Of a stretch of DNA of 64,000 bases, positions 27,344-35,770 are shown piece by piece. The position numbers and the translations under genes were made by a program. Each line of letters starts with the position of its first letter. Position 1 is the first letter of the stretch. A model generated the notes under the pieces. The model was not told the DNA's origin. It ran no database searches and was given only the letters and a program-made list of their open reading frames with translations. Source of the stretch: Acidobacteriota bacterium (GTDB lineage Bacteria; Acidobacteriota; Vicinamibacteria; Vicinamibacterales; UBA8438). The stretch covers positions 1-64,000 of the forward strand of contig VXME01000102.1 of assembly GCA_009861545.1 (NCBI GenBank), given 5' to 3'.

Positions 27344-28069
27344 ATGTCACCCACGCTGATTCGCCCAGTTTCGGTGCTGTTCTTCGTGCTGGCAGCAGGT
27401 CAGCCGGCCGGTGCGCAGGACGAGAACGGCGGTCGGTGGGACGGTTCGCCACATTCCGTTGCCGATCACGTGGCACCGCAGTTCCCCGCCTACGAGCGCG
27501 TGATTCCGAGAAGTAGCGATCCCGACGACGCGAATCGGGAGCCGGACTTCCGGATACTGGCCACTACCCGCGTGTCCACCATGGAGCGGGAGCTCAACGA
27601 AGCGGCAGCCGAGGGCTTCCGCCTAGTGGTCGTCGGCGACGACATCGATTCCGGCGAGGGCCTGGTCGACGAGATCTTCGCGCTCGTGCTCGGTGATACA
27701 CGACCGGGCAGGTTCAGCTATCGGCTCGTAACTCTGAAGGACCTGACGACGATGGAAGCGGAGCGTGCCCGGGCGCTCACCGCGGCGGCCGCGGAGGGCT
27801 TCCGCTACCGCGGACTGGTGCAGGCGCCGCTGGGAGGACACGCCGTGGTGGTCCTGGAGCGCGACGCCGACACGGCGATTGTTCCTCTCGAGTATCTGGT
27901 AATCGCGACGACGCGGCTGTCGACTCTCGAGCGGGAAATCGAGGAGGCTGCAAGTCTCGGCTACCGCGTCATGGCCCTCACGATGAACGGCGGGGGCGCA
28001 TTCGACAGCAACGACAGGATTGCCGTGCTGACCCGTCCCCACTCCGCCGACGCACCGGCGGGACCGTAG
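27344..28069 (+). CDS. Exported protein with a duplicated 'ATTRxSTxEREI' motif
   Basis: This 241-residue protein has a Sec signal (about 1-24, ending AGAQ). Two related segments occur about 130 residues apart: ILATTRVSTMERELNEAA (near residue 70) and VIATTRLSTLEREIEEAA (near 188), each followed by a glycine and an aromatic residue and a beta strand. A third, weaker copy around LVTLKDLTTMEAERARAL (near 128) makes it a probable three-repeat protein, DUF4177-like in pattern. GGAGG lies upstream of the ATG. It is convergent with the ankyrin gene of module B, three bases apart. Function unknown. Confidence 0.8.
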   Translation: MSPTLIRPVSVLFFVLAAGQPAGAQDENGGRWDGSPHSVADHVAPQFPAYERVIPRSSDPDDANREPDFRILATTRVSTMERELNEAAAEGFRLVVVGDDIDSGEGLVDEIFALVLGDTRPGRFSYRLVTLKDLTTMEAERARALTAAAAEGFRYRGLVQAPLGGHAVVVLERDADTAIVPLEYLVIATTRLSTLEREIEEAASLGYRVMALTMNGGGAFDSNDRIAVLTRPHSADAPAGP

Positions 28070-28072
28070 CGG

Positions 28073-29491
28073 CTACTGCTCGACCACCGGCTCCCGCGCG
28101 CCGAGGGCGCGCAGGAGCTCCGCGGTGCTCTCGGAGGGGGCGTTGGCGTTGCCGTACTCGACCAGGTAGAGCGGCGTGCGGCCGCGGTTGTCCTCGGCGT
28201 TGACGTCGGCGCCCTGGTCGACGAGGAGCTGGATGACCCCGTCCTCCCACATCGCGGCCGCCCCGTGGAGGGCGGTGGTGCCTGCCGGTGTGACCGCCGC
28301 GACGTCGGCGCCCAGCTCGATGAGCAGCGCCACGGTCTCGATGACCCGGTGGTCAGCCGGGCGGCGCGCGTCGTTCTCACCGAGCCCGGCGGCGACCATG
28401 AGCGGCGTGGTGCCGAACGCGTTCGGAACAAACGGATCGGCCCCGGCATCGAGCAGCAACCGCATCATCTCCAGGTTCGCGGCGCGGGCAGCGAGCCAGA
28501 ACGGGGTGGCCCCCTTGTACGGCCTGCGCGAGATGTAGTCGCCGCGCAGGGCGGCCACGGGATTGGTGAAACGGGCGTCGATGTCGGCGCCCGCTTCGAT
28601 CAGAGCCCCCGCGAGCCGCGGCCTGTTGGTCTCGACCGCCGCATGCAGGGAGGTGCGGCCAAGCCGGTCCGCGGCGGCCACGTCCGCGCCCCGCTCGATG
28701 AGATAGAGCGCCGTCTCCTCGTGACCGCTGGCGTACGGGATGATCCGCCAGTCGATGCCGGCCAGCGCGTCCGTGCTGCGGCTGGCGACGAGTAGCGGCG
28801 TGCTGCCGTCGATGGCCCGCGCCTCCAGATCGGCGCCTGCCTCCAGCAGGAGCTGCACTGTCTCCAGGTCACCGGCGCGGGCCGCGAACATCAACGCCGT
28901 GAACCGGCCGGTCGTCCGGGCTCGCACGCCTCCCCCGGACTCCAGCAGCCGGCGCGCCACGTCGGAATGCCCGCCCGCGGCGGCCCACATCAGCGCGGTC
29001 TGGCCCCGCTCGTGCTCGGCGAGCCGTGCGTCGGCGCCGCGCTCCAGCAACCGGGCGACGATGGTCCCCAGCCCGTGCCGTGCCGCCGTCATGAGCATCG
29101 TCTCGCCGGTAGTGAGACTGGCGTTCGGATCGGCGCCGGCCTCGATGAGCCGCAACGCGACATCGACGTTCGCGCTGTCGAGCGCGATCCAGAGGGGCGG
29201 CACGCCGAGATCGTTGAGGGCGTCGACTTCGGCGCCAGCCGCGATCAGCCGGCCGGCCGTCTCCGCTTCGTTCCAGTGCGCGGCCCAGTGCAGCGCCGTG
29301 GCGCCGTCCGGCTGGGTTGCCGTGACATCCGCGCCCGCGTCCGCCAGCGCGCTCACCGCTTCCCAGTCCTGGCGCTCGGCCGCCTCGACGACGCGGAGGC
29401 CATCATCGGCGCCCGCCGCCGGCGCCGGGACACCGTAGACTGCAAGAAGGAAGAGAGCGGCCAGGAATCCGGCCCTGACGTGGCTGCGCAT
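28073..29491 (-). CDS. Exported ankyrin-repeat protein (module B)
   Basis: This 472-residue protein has a Sec signal (about 1-28, AGFLAALFLLAVYGV) followed by ankyrin repeats to the end. The signature order TALHWAAHWN, PPLWIALDSAN, MLMTAARHG, GQTALMWAAAGG, TALMFAARAGD, a spacer with SGHEETALYLIERG, TPFWLAARAANL, TPLMVAAGLG and TALHGAAAM matches the other module ankyrins. ATG at 29491 overlaps the stop of the small membrane protein gene upstream (ATGA), so it is coupled to it. The DUF1552 and DUF1592 genes lie further upstream in the same direction, so all four probably form one transcript from the promoter at 33661. Confidence 0.92.
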   Translation of the reverse strand: MRSHVRAGFLAALFLLAVYGVPAPAAGADDGLRVVEAAERQDWEAVSALADAGADVTATQPDGATALHWAAHWNEAETAGRLIAAGAEVDALNDLGVPPLWIALDSANVDVALRLIEAGADPNASLTTGETMLMTAARHGLGTIVARLLERGADARLAEHERGQTALMWAAAGGHSDVARRLLESGGGVRARTTGRFTALMFAARAGDLETVQLLLEAGADLEARAIDGSTPLLVASRSTDALAGIDWRIIPYASGHEETALYLIERGADVAAADRLGRTSLHAAVETNRPRLAGALIEAGADIDARFTNPVAALRGDYISRRPYKGATPFWLAARAANLEMMRLLLDAGADPFVPNAFGTTPLMVAAGLGENDARRPADHRVIETVALLIELGADVAAVTPAGTTALHGAAAMWEDGVIQLLVDQGADVNAEDNRGRTPLYLVEYGNANAPSESTAELLRALGAREPVVEQ

Positions 29492-29706
29492 CAGATCTGT
29501 CTCCGTTTCCAAGTGCGGGCCGCGACGGCCAGGAACCAGACGGACGCGACCGCGACCATCGCCCACTCCAGCAGGAAACTCGGCTCGACGCCGGTCGTGA
29601 TGTCGTCGAGGGCCAGGAGCACCAGCAGCGCCACCAGGCACGTGACGACTCGGCCGGCGTACCTCCGCAAGCGAGCCGGCGTCTCCGCGGAGACCGGATC
29701 GCTCAT
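29491..29706 (-). CDS. Small two-helix membrane protein (module B)
   Basis: This 71-residue protein has two hydrophobic helices (about 19-37 and 44-63) and a basic C-terminus (ARTWKRRQI). ATG at 29706 has GGAGG nine bases upstream; ATG at 29712 is an alternative. It lies between the DUF1552 and ankyrin genes and overlaps the ankyrin start. A membrane anchor or assembly factor for module B is possible; no counterpart was found at the same place in modules A, C or D, although a 53-residue one-helix protein follows module C on the other strand. Confidence 0.65.
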   Translation of the reverse strand: MSDPVSAETPARLRRYAGRVVTCLVALLVLLALDDITTGVEPSFLLEWAMVAVASVWFLAVAARTWKRRQI

Positions 29707-29790
29707 CGTCATGCTCCTCCGCTGCGCGCCCGCAGGCATCCGAACCCCGCACCGCTCGTCGACGCGGCGCGGGGACTCCGGCGCGGAACG

Positions 29791-31149
29791 CTAGACGCCC
29801 GACAGCTCCTTCAACTCCCCGGTGCTGTCGCCGATCGTCTCCGGATGCACGCCCAGCTTCCCGAGCACGCTCACAAACAGGTTCGTCACGGGCGGATCGT
29901 CGTGGTAGCTGAAGTGGCGCCCACCCTTGAGCGTCCCCGAGCCGCCGCCCGCCAACACCATCGGCAACTTGTGGTGGTTGTGCGTGTTGCCGTTGCTCAT
30001 CCCGGCCCCGTACATCACCATGGCGTGGTCGAGCAGCGAGCCGTCGCCGTCCTCGGTCGCGTCGAGACGCCCGAGGTAGTACGAGAACAGCTCGGCGTGA
30101 TAGGTGTTCACCCGGATCAGCTTCTGGACCTTGTCCTGGTCGCCGCCGTGGTGCGACAGCGGGTGGTGGGCGTCCGAGACGTCGATCTCCGGGTACGCCC
30201 GGTTGCTCGTCTCGTGGGCCACCATGAAGGTGATGATCCGCGTCAGGTCGGCCTGGTAGGCCAGCACCTGCAGGTCGTACATCAGCTTCGCGTGCTCGCC
30301 GAACGTGCCGGGGATGCCGGCCGGCTGCTCCATGGCCACCGACAGGTCGGTCAGCCCCTGCTGCTCGGCCATCCGGATGCGGCGCTCGACGTCGCGAATG
30401 GCCTCGGTGTACTCGTCGAGCTTGCCGCGGTCGCGCGCGCCGAGCGAGCTGCGCAGCCGCGCGAGCTTGTCGGCGACGGCGTCGAGGATGGTGCCGTCCT
30501 CCTCCATCCGCGCCAGCCTTGCCGCCGCGTCCGTGGTGCCGCTGCCGCCGAACAGCCGCTCGAAGACCACCCGCGGGTTGTTCTCCATCGGGAGCGGCGT
30601 CGTGTCGCCCAGCCAGTTCAGCGTGTTGGCGTAGACGCAACTGTAGCCGGGGTCGCAGGCGCCGAGCGGCTCCTTCGAGTCGAGCGACAGCTCCAGGGAG
30701 GCGAGCTGCGTCTCCGTCTCGAGCACGCGCGCCGCGATCTGGTCCATCGAGATGCCGGCGCGGATGTCGGCGCCCGCCGTCTTCTTGGGATGGACGCCGG
30801 TCAGGAACGCGCCGGCCGCCCGCGCGTGGTCGCCGGCCCCCTCCCCGGGGAGCGCGTCGCCGTGCTTGTTGGCGAGGCCGCTCAGCACGGTCAGGCGGTC
30901 GCGGTACGGCGAGAGGGACTGCATCACCGGCTTGATGTCGAACTTCGTCCCGGTCGCATCGGGCGTCCACTGCTCCATGACGATGCCGTTCGGAACATAG
31001 ACCACCCCGAGCCGCTTGACCGGCGCGGCGGCCGACAGGCGTAGCGGCGTGAACGCCGGGACCATGCCGTCGAGCAGCGGCAGCGCCAGCGTCGCGCCGA
31101 CTCCGCGCAGGAACGTCCGTCGTGGCAGATGCGTCTTGGTGATGATCAT
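29791..31149 (-). CDS. Tat-exported DUF1552 protein (module B)
   Basis: This 452-residue protein is the same length as copy A. The Tat signal PRRTFLRGVGATLALPLL is nearly identical to that of copy A. Shared landmarks are RLGVVYVPNGIVMEQW, the paired-cysteine CDPGYSCVYANTLNW, MENNPRVVFERLFGGSG, KLDEYTEAIRDVERRI, DVSDAHHPLSHHGGDQ and LLDHAMVMYGAGMSNGN. It starts inside the end of the DUF1592 gene with a four-base overlap. The near-constant signal peptide and overlap across copies argue for recent duplication of the module. Function unknown. Confidence 0.92.
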   Translation of the reverse strand: MIITKTHLPRRTFLRGVGATLALPLLDGMVPAFTPLRLSAAAPVKRLGVVYVPNGIVMEQWTPDATGTKFDIKPVMQSLSPYRDRLTVLSGLANKHGDALPGEGAGDHARAAGAFLTGVHPKKTAGADIRAGISMDQIAARVLETETQLASLELSLDSKEPLGACDPGYSCVYANTLNWLGDTTPLPMENNPRVVFERLFGGSGTTDAAARLARMEEDGTILDAVADKLARLRSSLGARDRGKLDEYTEAIRDVERRIRMAEQQGLTDLSVAMEQPAGIPGTFGEHAKLMYDLQVLAYQADLTRIITFMVAHETSNRAYPEIDVSDAHHPLSHHGGDQDKVQKLIRVNTYHAELFSYYLGRLDATEDGDGSLLDHAMVMYGAGMSNGNTHNHHKLPMVLAGGGSGTLKGGRHFSYHDDPPVTNLFVSVLGKLGVHPETIGDSTGELKELSGV

Positions 31150-33620
31150 TGCTCTCGCGCCTTCCTCATCTGAAACGGCGTGCTCTCGACGATGCCGAGG
31201 ATCAGAGACGACCAGCGGTAGTCGTCCGCCTCGGCCTGCCGCACGATGCGCCGGATCCACGGGAGGTCGTAGTACTCCACCCCGCGGCCGAGCCCATAGG
31301 TCAACAACTTCTCGGTGACGGTGCCGACGAACTCCTCGCGGTTGGCGAGCAGCATCTCGCGCACGCTCGCCGGCCCGTTCAGCTCCCGCCCGCTGGGCAG
31401 CGTGCCCGAGGTCTGCTCCAACGGCAACTCCCGATAGCCGCCGATGGCGTCGAACCCCTCGAGCGCGAAGCCGAGCGGGTCCATCCGAACGTGGCAGCTC
31501 GCGCAGACCGGATCGGTCCGGTGCCGCTCCATCCGCTCGCGGACCGACCGGGGGCGGCTCTCCGGATCCGACGGATCGGCCACCGAATCCGAATCTTCCA
31601 ACCCCGGCACGTCCGCCGGCGGGGGAGGCGGCGGCGCGCCGAGCAGGTTCTCCAGCACCCAGACCCCCCGTTTCACCGGCGACGTCCGGTTGGCGTAGGA
31701 GGTCGCGGTCAGCACGCTGCCCTGGCCCAGGATGCCGCGGCGCCGCTCGTCCGGCAGCGTGACCCGCCGGAAGTGGTTCCCCTCGACGTCGGGGATGCCG
31801 TAGTGCTTCGCCAGGCGCTCGTTGGCGAAGGTGTAATCGGAGGTCAGCACCTCGATGACGCTGCGGTCTTCCTTGATCTGGCTCTCGAACCACAGCTCGG
31901 TCTCGCGCGTGAACGCCTCGCGCAGGTTGCCGTCGAACTCGGGGAACGCGACCGGGTCCGGCTTGACCGACCGCATGTTCCGCAGGAACAGCCACTGGCC
32001 GGCGAAATTGTCGACCAGGGCGTCGGCCTTCGGATCGGCCAGCATGCGCCGCACCTGCGCTCCCAGCACGCCCTCGTCCCGGAGCACCCCGCGCGCCGCC
32101 GCGTCCAGCAGCTCGTCGTCCGGAATGCTGCTCCAGAGGAAGAACGACAGGCGGGAGGCCAGCTCCAGGTCCGAGATGCGGTACGGCTCGCCGGGCGCGG
32201 CCGCCGCCGGATCCTGCTCGATGCGGAACAGGAACTCCGGGTCGACCAGGATGGCCCGCAACGCGAACTCGACGCCCGACTCGAAGCCGCCCTTCGCGTG
32301 TCCCACGTCGTAGAACGCCATCAGGGCGGCGACGTCGTCGTCCGTGACCGGCCGCCGGAACGCGCGACGGGCCAGCGTGGCCAGAATCTCCTCCGCGCAG
32401 GCCGGCTCTGCCGACGCGTTGTCCGGCGCGCAGGTGAAGATGCGCTCGCGGCTCGGCGTGGCTGCGTCAACCGCCGCCGTGGCGCCGTTGAACGGCCCCT
32501 CGATCTCGACGATCCAGACTGCCATCGGCGCGTCGCGGTCCCCCGCATAGTGGTAGGTCTCGGCCGCGCTCACCGGCTCGAGGACCCCCTCCGGCAGTGC
32601 GCTCCGACGCAGGAACGACAGCGCCACCTCGCGCATCCCCGCCTGCACCGGCATCCGGAACCGCAGGTCGGAGTCGGCGTTGCGCTCGTAGGGGGTCAGG
32701 TTGAAGACCGCGTTCCAGGCCTCGCGCTGCCCGTCGGCGCCGATCTCGAAGCGGGCGACGCGGGCGCGGTCGAGCCGCACCTCCAACGTGTTGCGGCGCT
32801 GCAGCCCCTTGATGGCGTCGCCGTGCGTCCGCTCCAGCGTGACCCTGATCTCGTACTCTCCGTCGACCGGAAAGTAGTGCCGGGTCGCAAACCCGCCGCG
32901 GCTGCCGAACGGGTGCATCTCGCTCATCCGCGCGTGCTGCATCAGCACCGGCGACGTGGTGTAGACCGCGGTGGTCGACCGGATGGACGGGTCGCCTACA
33001 GCCGTCTCGGCGATCTTGCCGGCCGCAAGCATGTAGCGTTCGAGCAGGGCCGGCGACAGCGACAGGACGTCGGCGATGTTGTCGAAGCCGTAGCTCAGAT
33101 CGTCGGCCGGCAGCAGCTCGCGGCCATCGATCTCCAGGGCCAGCAGATCGCGGATGGCATTGGTGTACTCCGTCCGGTTCAATCGGTGCACGGTCTCGGT
33201 GCCCGGGTTCAGGTCGGCAGCGGCGTCACGGTCGAGCCCCGCCTCGATCCATTCGACGAACCCGCCGTACGTCGCGTCGTCCGGACGCGGCCGACGCGGC
33301 GGCGGCATCTCCCGCGCCCGCAGCTTGCGGATCACTTTCTCCCAGACTTCCGCGCCCTCGCCCACGTGGACCATGTCGAGCGACTCGAGCGTCAGCCCGG
33401 CCGTCCGCAGGCGATCGTTGTGGCAGGTGGTGCAGTACCGATCCAGGACGGCTCGGTACTCGGCGCTTCCGGCGGCGTGCGTCGCGGACGCTTCCGCGGG
33501 AACCTCGGGCGGCTGACCGGCGGCATGCGCCGCGGGTGGCGCAACGAACAGAACGGCCAGCGCGACGACCGCCGCCGATACGGACAAACGTCGGAAAATC
33601 GCGAGCACTGGACGCCTCAC
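31146..33620 (-). CDS. Di-heme DUF1592-type exported cytochrome (module B)
   Basis: This 824-residue protein has a Sec signal (about 8-33), a first heme site CTTCH at residues 63-67, the carbohydrate-binding-like beta region, LASRLSFFLWSSIPDDELL, KRGVWVLENLLGAPPPPPP and a second CASCH followed by MDPLGFALEGFDAIG and the DUF1585 tail ending STPFQMRKA. I chose GTG at 33620: the mapped promoter at 33661-33690 would start transcription near 33654, downstream of the longer alternative starts at 33674 and 33662. It precedes and overlaps the DUF1552 gene. Confidence 0.9.
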   Translation of the reverse strand: MRRPVLAIFRRLSVSAAVVALAVLFVAPPAAHAAGQPPEVPAEASATHAAGSAEYRAVLDRYCTTCHNDRLRTAGLTLESLDMVHVGEGAEVWEKVIRKLRAREMPPPRRPRPDDATYGGFVEWIEAGLDRDAAADLNPGTETVHRLNRTEYTNAIRDLLALEIDGRELLPADDLSYGFDNIADVLSLSPALLERYMLAAGKIAETAVGDPSIRSTTAVYTTSPVLMQHARMSEMHPFGSRGGFATRHYFPVDGEYEIRVTLERTHGDAIKGLQRRNTLEVRLDRARVARFEIGADGQREAWNAVFNLTPYERNADSDLRFRMPVQAGMREVALSFLRRSALPEGVLEPVSAAETYHYAGDRDAPMAVWIVEIEGPFNGATAAVDAATPSRERIFTCAPDNASAEPACAEEILATLARRAFRRPVTDDDVAALMAFYDVGHAKGGFESGVEFALRAILVDPEFLFRIEQDPAAAAPGEPYRISDLELASRLSFFLWSSIPDDELLDAAARGVLRDEGVLGAQVRRMLADPKADALVDNFAGQWLFLRNMRSVKPDPVAFPEFDGNLREAFTRETELWFESQIKEDRSVIEVLTSDYTFANERLAKHYGIPDVEGNHFRRVTLPDERRRGILGQGSVLTATSYANRTSPVKRGVWVLENLLGAPPPPPPADVPGLEDSDSVADPSDPESRPRSVRERMERHRTDPVCASCHVRMDPLGFALEGFDAIGGYRELPLEQTSGTLPSGRELNGPASVREMLLANREEFVGTVTEKLLTYGLGRGVEYYDLPWIRRIVRQAEADDYRWSSLILGIVESTPFQMRKAREQ

Positions 33621-33660
33621 TCTCGATATGGCGGCGAGATCAGCCCCAAAGTATCCGTGC

Positions 33661-33690
33661 ATTATCCGAATCAACCGCCTCGGGTGTCAA
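33661..33690 (-). promoter_or_regulatory. Strong sigma-70-type promoter for module B
   Basis: On the minus strand TTGACA (33690-33685) and GATAAT (33666-33661) are 18 bases apart. The predicted start near 33654 gives a leader of about 34 bases to GTG 33620. This is one of the best promoter matches in the window. Confidence 0.7.
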
Positions 33691-33746
33691 CCCGGGCGCC
33701 ACGGAGGCACCACCCTTCCCGCGGAACCGGAGGGCCGGTTTCCTGC

Positions 33747-33763
33747 GGGGCCCAGGGGGCCCC
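33747..33763 (-). terminator. GC-rich hairpin after the PDLQGVWDF gene
   Basis: GGGGCCC (33747-33753) and GGGCCCC (33757-33763) form a 7-bp stem with a three-base loop, 13 bases past the stop of the 33777 gene. It separates that gene from the module B promoter. Confidence 0.5.
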
Positions 33764-33776
33764 CGACTTCGAGTCC

Positions 33777-34766
33777 TTACGGACGCTCCGCAGCTTCGGC
33801 CTGTGCGCCGGCGAGGATGTTGTACAGGCCGTAGTTGCCCTCGTGGCACGCATACTCGTACAGCCGGCCGCCGGACCGCGTCATCGTCATCTCGACGCTC
33901 CAGGGGCGGGTGAACGCGGTCCGATCGTCGACCGTGAAGCGATAGAGCAGCGTGTCCGCATCGAGCAGGCTGAAGCGTTCGAGCAAGTGAAGATCCGCGC
34001 CCAGGGCCTCGAGCAGCTCCATGTTGGGCGCCGGGTGCGCGGTGCCGAGATCCCTGAAGTTCCGGGTCTCGACGACGAGCGTATCGCCCTCCCAGCGGCC
34101 TCGCGAATCGCCCCGCCACTGGCGCACCTCGCCGGTCAGCGACGGCTGCCCATCCAGCGGGACGAGCCGCACGTCGTTCACCATCTCGTTGAGAATCGCC
34201 ACGTGCCCCGGCGTCTGGAACAACTGCACGAAGTTGTTGTACGCCCCGGGGATCATCGGCGGCCCGGAATTGAAGCCGAGGATGCACCGCTCGTCCACGT
34301 CGCGGTCCTCGGGGCCGGCGTTCCGGCCGCGCGCCTGCGCGCGGGCGGCCATGCGCGACCTCCCCTCGGGCAGGTACGAGGGCAGCCGCCCGTCCGGCGG
34401 GTCGACGATGAGCGACGTGCGGCGGGTCCCGACGACCGTCGTGCCGTCGTCGAACCAGAACCGGTTGTAGCTGCCGGGATCGCCCGGGCGCGGCGCAGCG
34501 TCTACCCGCGCGGCGGCCCGCGCCTCGAGCGCCGACACGTCCTCGTCGGTAAGGAACTCCCGGCCCGCCAGATCGGCGGGTCGTTGAAGCGGCGTCAGGG
34601 AGCTGAAGTCCCACACGCCCTGCAGGTCGGGCCGGCCGTCCGGCGCGCGCGGCACGGACGACGCGGCGGACGCTGCCGGCTGCGCGGCGGCGAGTGACGG
34701 CGCCAGCGCTCCCGACGCGATCACGACGAGGAAAAACCGCCCCACGACAGCAAGCCGTACGTTCAT
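33777..34766 (-). CDS. Exported 'PDLQGVWDF' family protein
   Basis: This 329-residue protein has a Sec signal (about 4-28, ending AAAQ) and then the signature PRAPDGRPDLQGVWDF, found at the mature N-terminus of a large acidobacterial group of secreted proteins with no assigned function. Further conserved parts are LQRPADLAGREFLTDED, the GSYNRFWFDDGTTV and SLIVDPPDGRLP stretches, ERCILGFNSGPP, and a lipocalin-like beta region RGRWEGDTLVVETRNF ending DDRTAFTRPWSVEMTM. ATG at 34766 is supported by AAAGGGG upstream and by the signal peptide. It is divergent from the gene at 34873. These proteins often sit near sugar or aromatic catabolism genes, but nothing here fixes a role. Confidence 0.75.
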   Translation of the reverse strand: MNVRLAVVGRFFLVVIASGALAPSLAAAQPAASAASSVPRAPDGRPDLQGVWDFSSLTPLQRPADLAGREFLTDEDVSALEARAAARVDAAPRPGDPGSYNRFWFDDGTTVVGTRRTSLIVDPPDGRLPSYLPEGRSRMAARAQARGRNAGPEDRDVDERCILGFNSGPPMIPGAYNNFVQLFQTPGHVAILNEMVNDVRLVPLDGQPSLTGEVRQWRGDSRGRWEGDTLVVETRNFRDLGTAHPAPNMELLEALGADLHLLERFSLLDADTLLYRFTVDDRTAFTRPWSVEMTMTRSGGRLYEYACHEGNYGLYNILAGAQAEAAERP

Positions 34767-34857
34767 CTGGATATCCCCTTTCGCCGCCACGATCGGTTAC
34801 CGCAGAGAATAACCTGTCCGACAACCGTCGCTTGCGCGCAGCCGGACGGCGGCGGAC

Positions 34858-34863
34858 TATAAT
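34858..34863 (+). promoter_or_regulatory. TATAAT nine bases upstream of a start codon
   Basis: A perfect TATAAT ends nine bases before the ATG at 34873, so transcription would begin within about three bases of the start codon. No ribosome-binding site is present. No good -35 was found. Confidence 0.5.
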
Positions 34864-34872
34864 CGGTCGGAA

Positions 34873-35715
34873 ATGCGCCCGTTCACAGTGCTTGCGGCCG
34901 GCATGCTGGTCGTTCTGTTCGCGACGCCGTTCGCCGCCGACGCGCAGTCGCGCGACGCGCCCATCCCGTACGACGTCGGCCAGAGCGCGAGCCCCTCGTT
35001 CGAGGGCTGGTACCCCAACGACGACGGCTCGTTCTCGCTGTCGTTCGGCTACTTCAACCGCAATTACGAGCAGACGCTCGATATCCCGATCGGCCCGGCC
35101 AACCACTTCACCGCCGGCCCCGAGGATCGCGGCCAGCCGACGCACCTGCTGCCGCGCCGGCACACCGGCGTGTTCACGGTGGTGGTTCCCGCCGACTTCG
35201 GCGACCGGACGCTGACCTGGTCGCTCACCGCCGGCGGCGAGACGTTCGCCGTCCCCGGCCACCTGCGGCCGGAGTGGCGGATCGACGCGCTGGAGGAGGT
35301 GACCAGCGGCAACCGGCCGCCCGAGCTCTCGTTCGATGCCGACGAAGACGAGACCCGCGTCGGCCAGGGCCCCGGCGGCGTGCGGCAGTCGCTGACCGCG
35401 GCCGTCGGCGCGCCGCTGACGCTCGCGATCCGGGTCCGGGACGACCGGGTTCAGAAGCAGAGCCTGCAGGGACGTCCGACCCGCATGGGCCTCGTCTGGA
35501 GCAAGTACCGCGGCCCGGGAACCGTCGAGATCGCCGATCCGGCGCCGGAGATCCCGGAGGGCGGCCTGACCACGACGAGCGTCACCTTCGGCGAGCCGGG
35601 CGACTACGTGCTGCGCGCGCTGGCCTGGGACGACTCGGGCGGGCAGGGCGCCATCATGGCCGGCGGCTTTCAGTGCTGCTGGACCAACGCGTACGTCGAC
35701 GTTCGTGTAGAGTGA
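34873..35715 (+). CDS. Exported partner of the cytochrome/copper-monooxygenase protein, copy 1
   Basis: This 280-residue protein has a Sec signal (about 1-25) and a mature beta-rich body. Family landmarks shared with the protein at 39162 are SPSFEGWYPNDDGSFSLSFG, FNRNYEQTLDIPIGP, GQPTHLLPRRH, VVVPADFGDRTLTWSLT and a C-terminal PKD-like strand set with GPGTVEIADP and FGEPGDYVLRALAWD. The last domain resembles Ig-like/cadherin folds. It is followed after 55 bases by the cytochrome/copper monooxygenase gene. The paralogue at 39162 also sits beside such a gene, so the two proteins probably act together. A Cys pair (QCCW) near the C-terminus is not in the other copy. Confidence 0.8.
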   Translation: MRPFTVLAAGMLVVLFATPFAADAQSRDAPIPYDVGQSASPSFEGWYPNDDGSFSLSFGYFNRNYEQTLDIPIGPANHFTAGPEDRGQPTHLLPRRHTGVFTVVVPADFGDRTLTWSLTAGGETFAVPGHLRPEWRIDALEEVTSGNRPPELSFDADEDETRVGQGPGGVRQSLTAAVGAPLTLAIRVRDDRVQKQSLQGRPTRMGLVWSKYRGPGTVEIADPAPEIPEGGLTTTSVTFGEPGDYVLRALAWDDSGGQGAIMAGGFQCCWTNAYVDVRVE

Positions 35716-35770
35716 TCGATTCGGGGCCGCGCCCGCGGCTACAACGACCCATGACGGCGGAGAAACAGCC

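Noticed and set aside
33621-33674. Upstream starts (33674, 33662) for DUF1592 copy B
   Set aside because: The promoter at 33661-33690 would start transcription below these codons, so they would not be in the mRNA.
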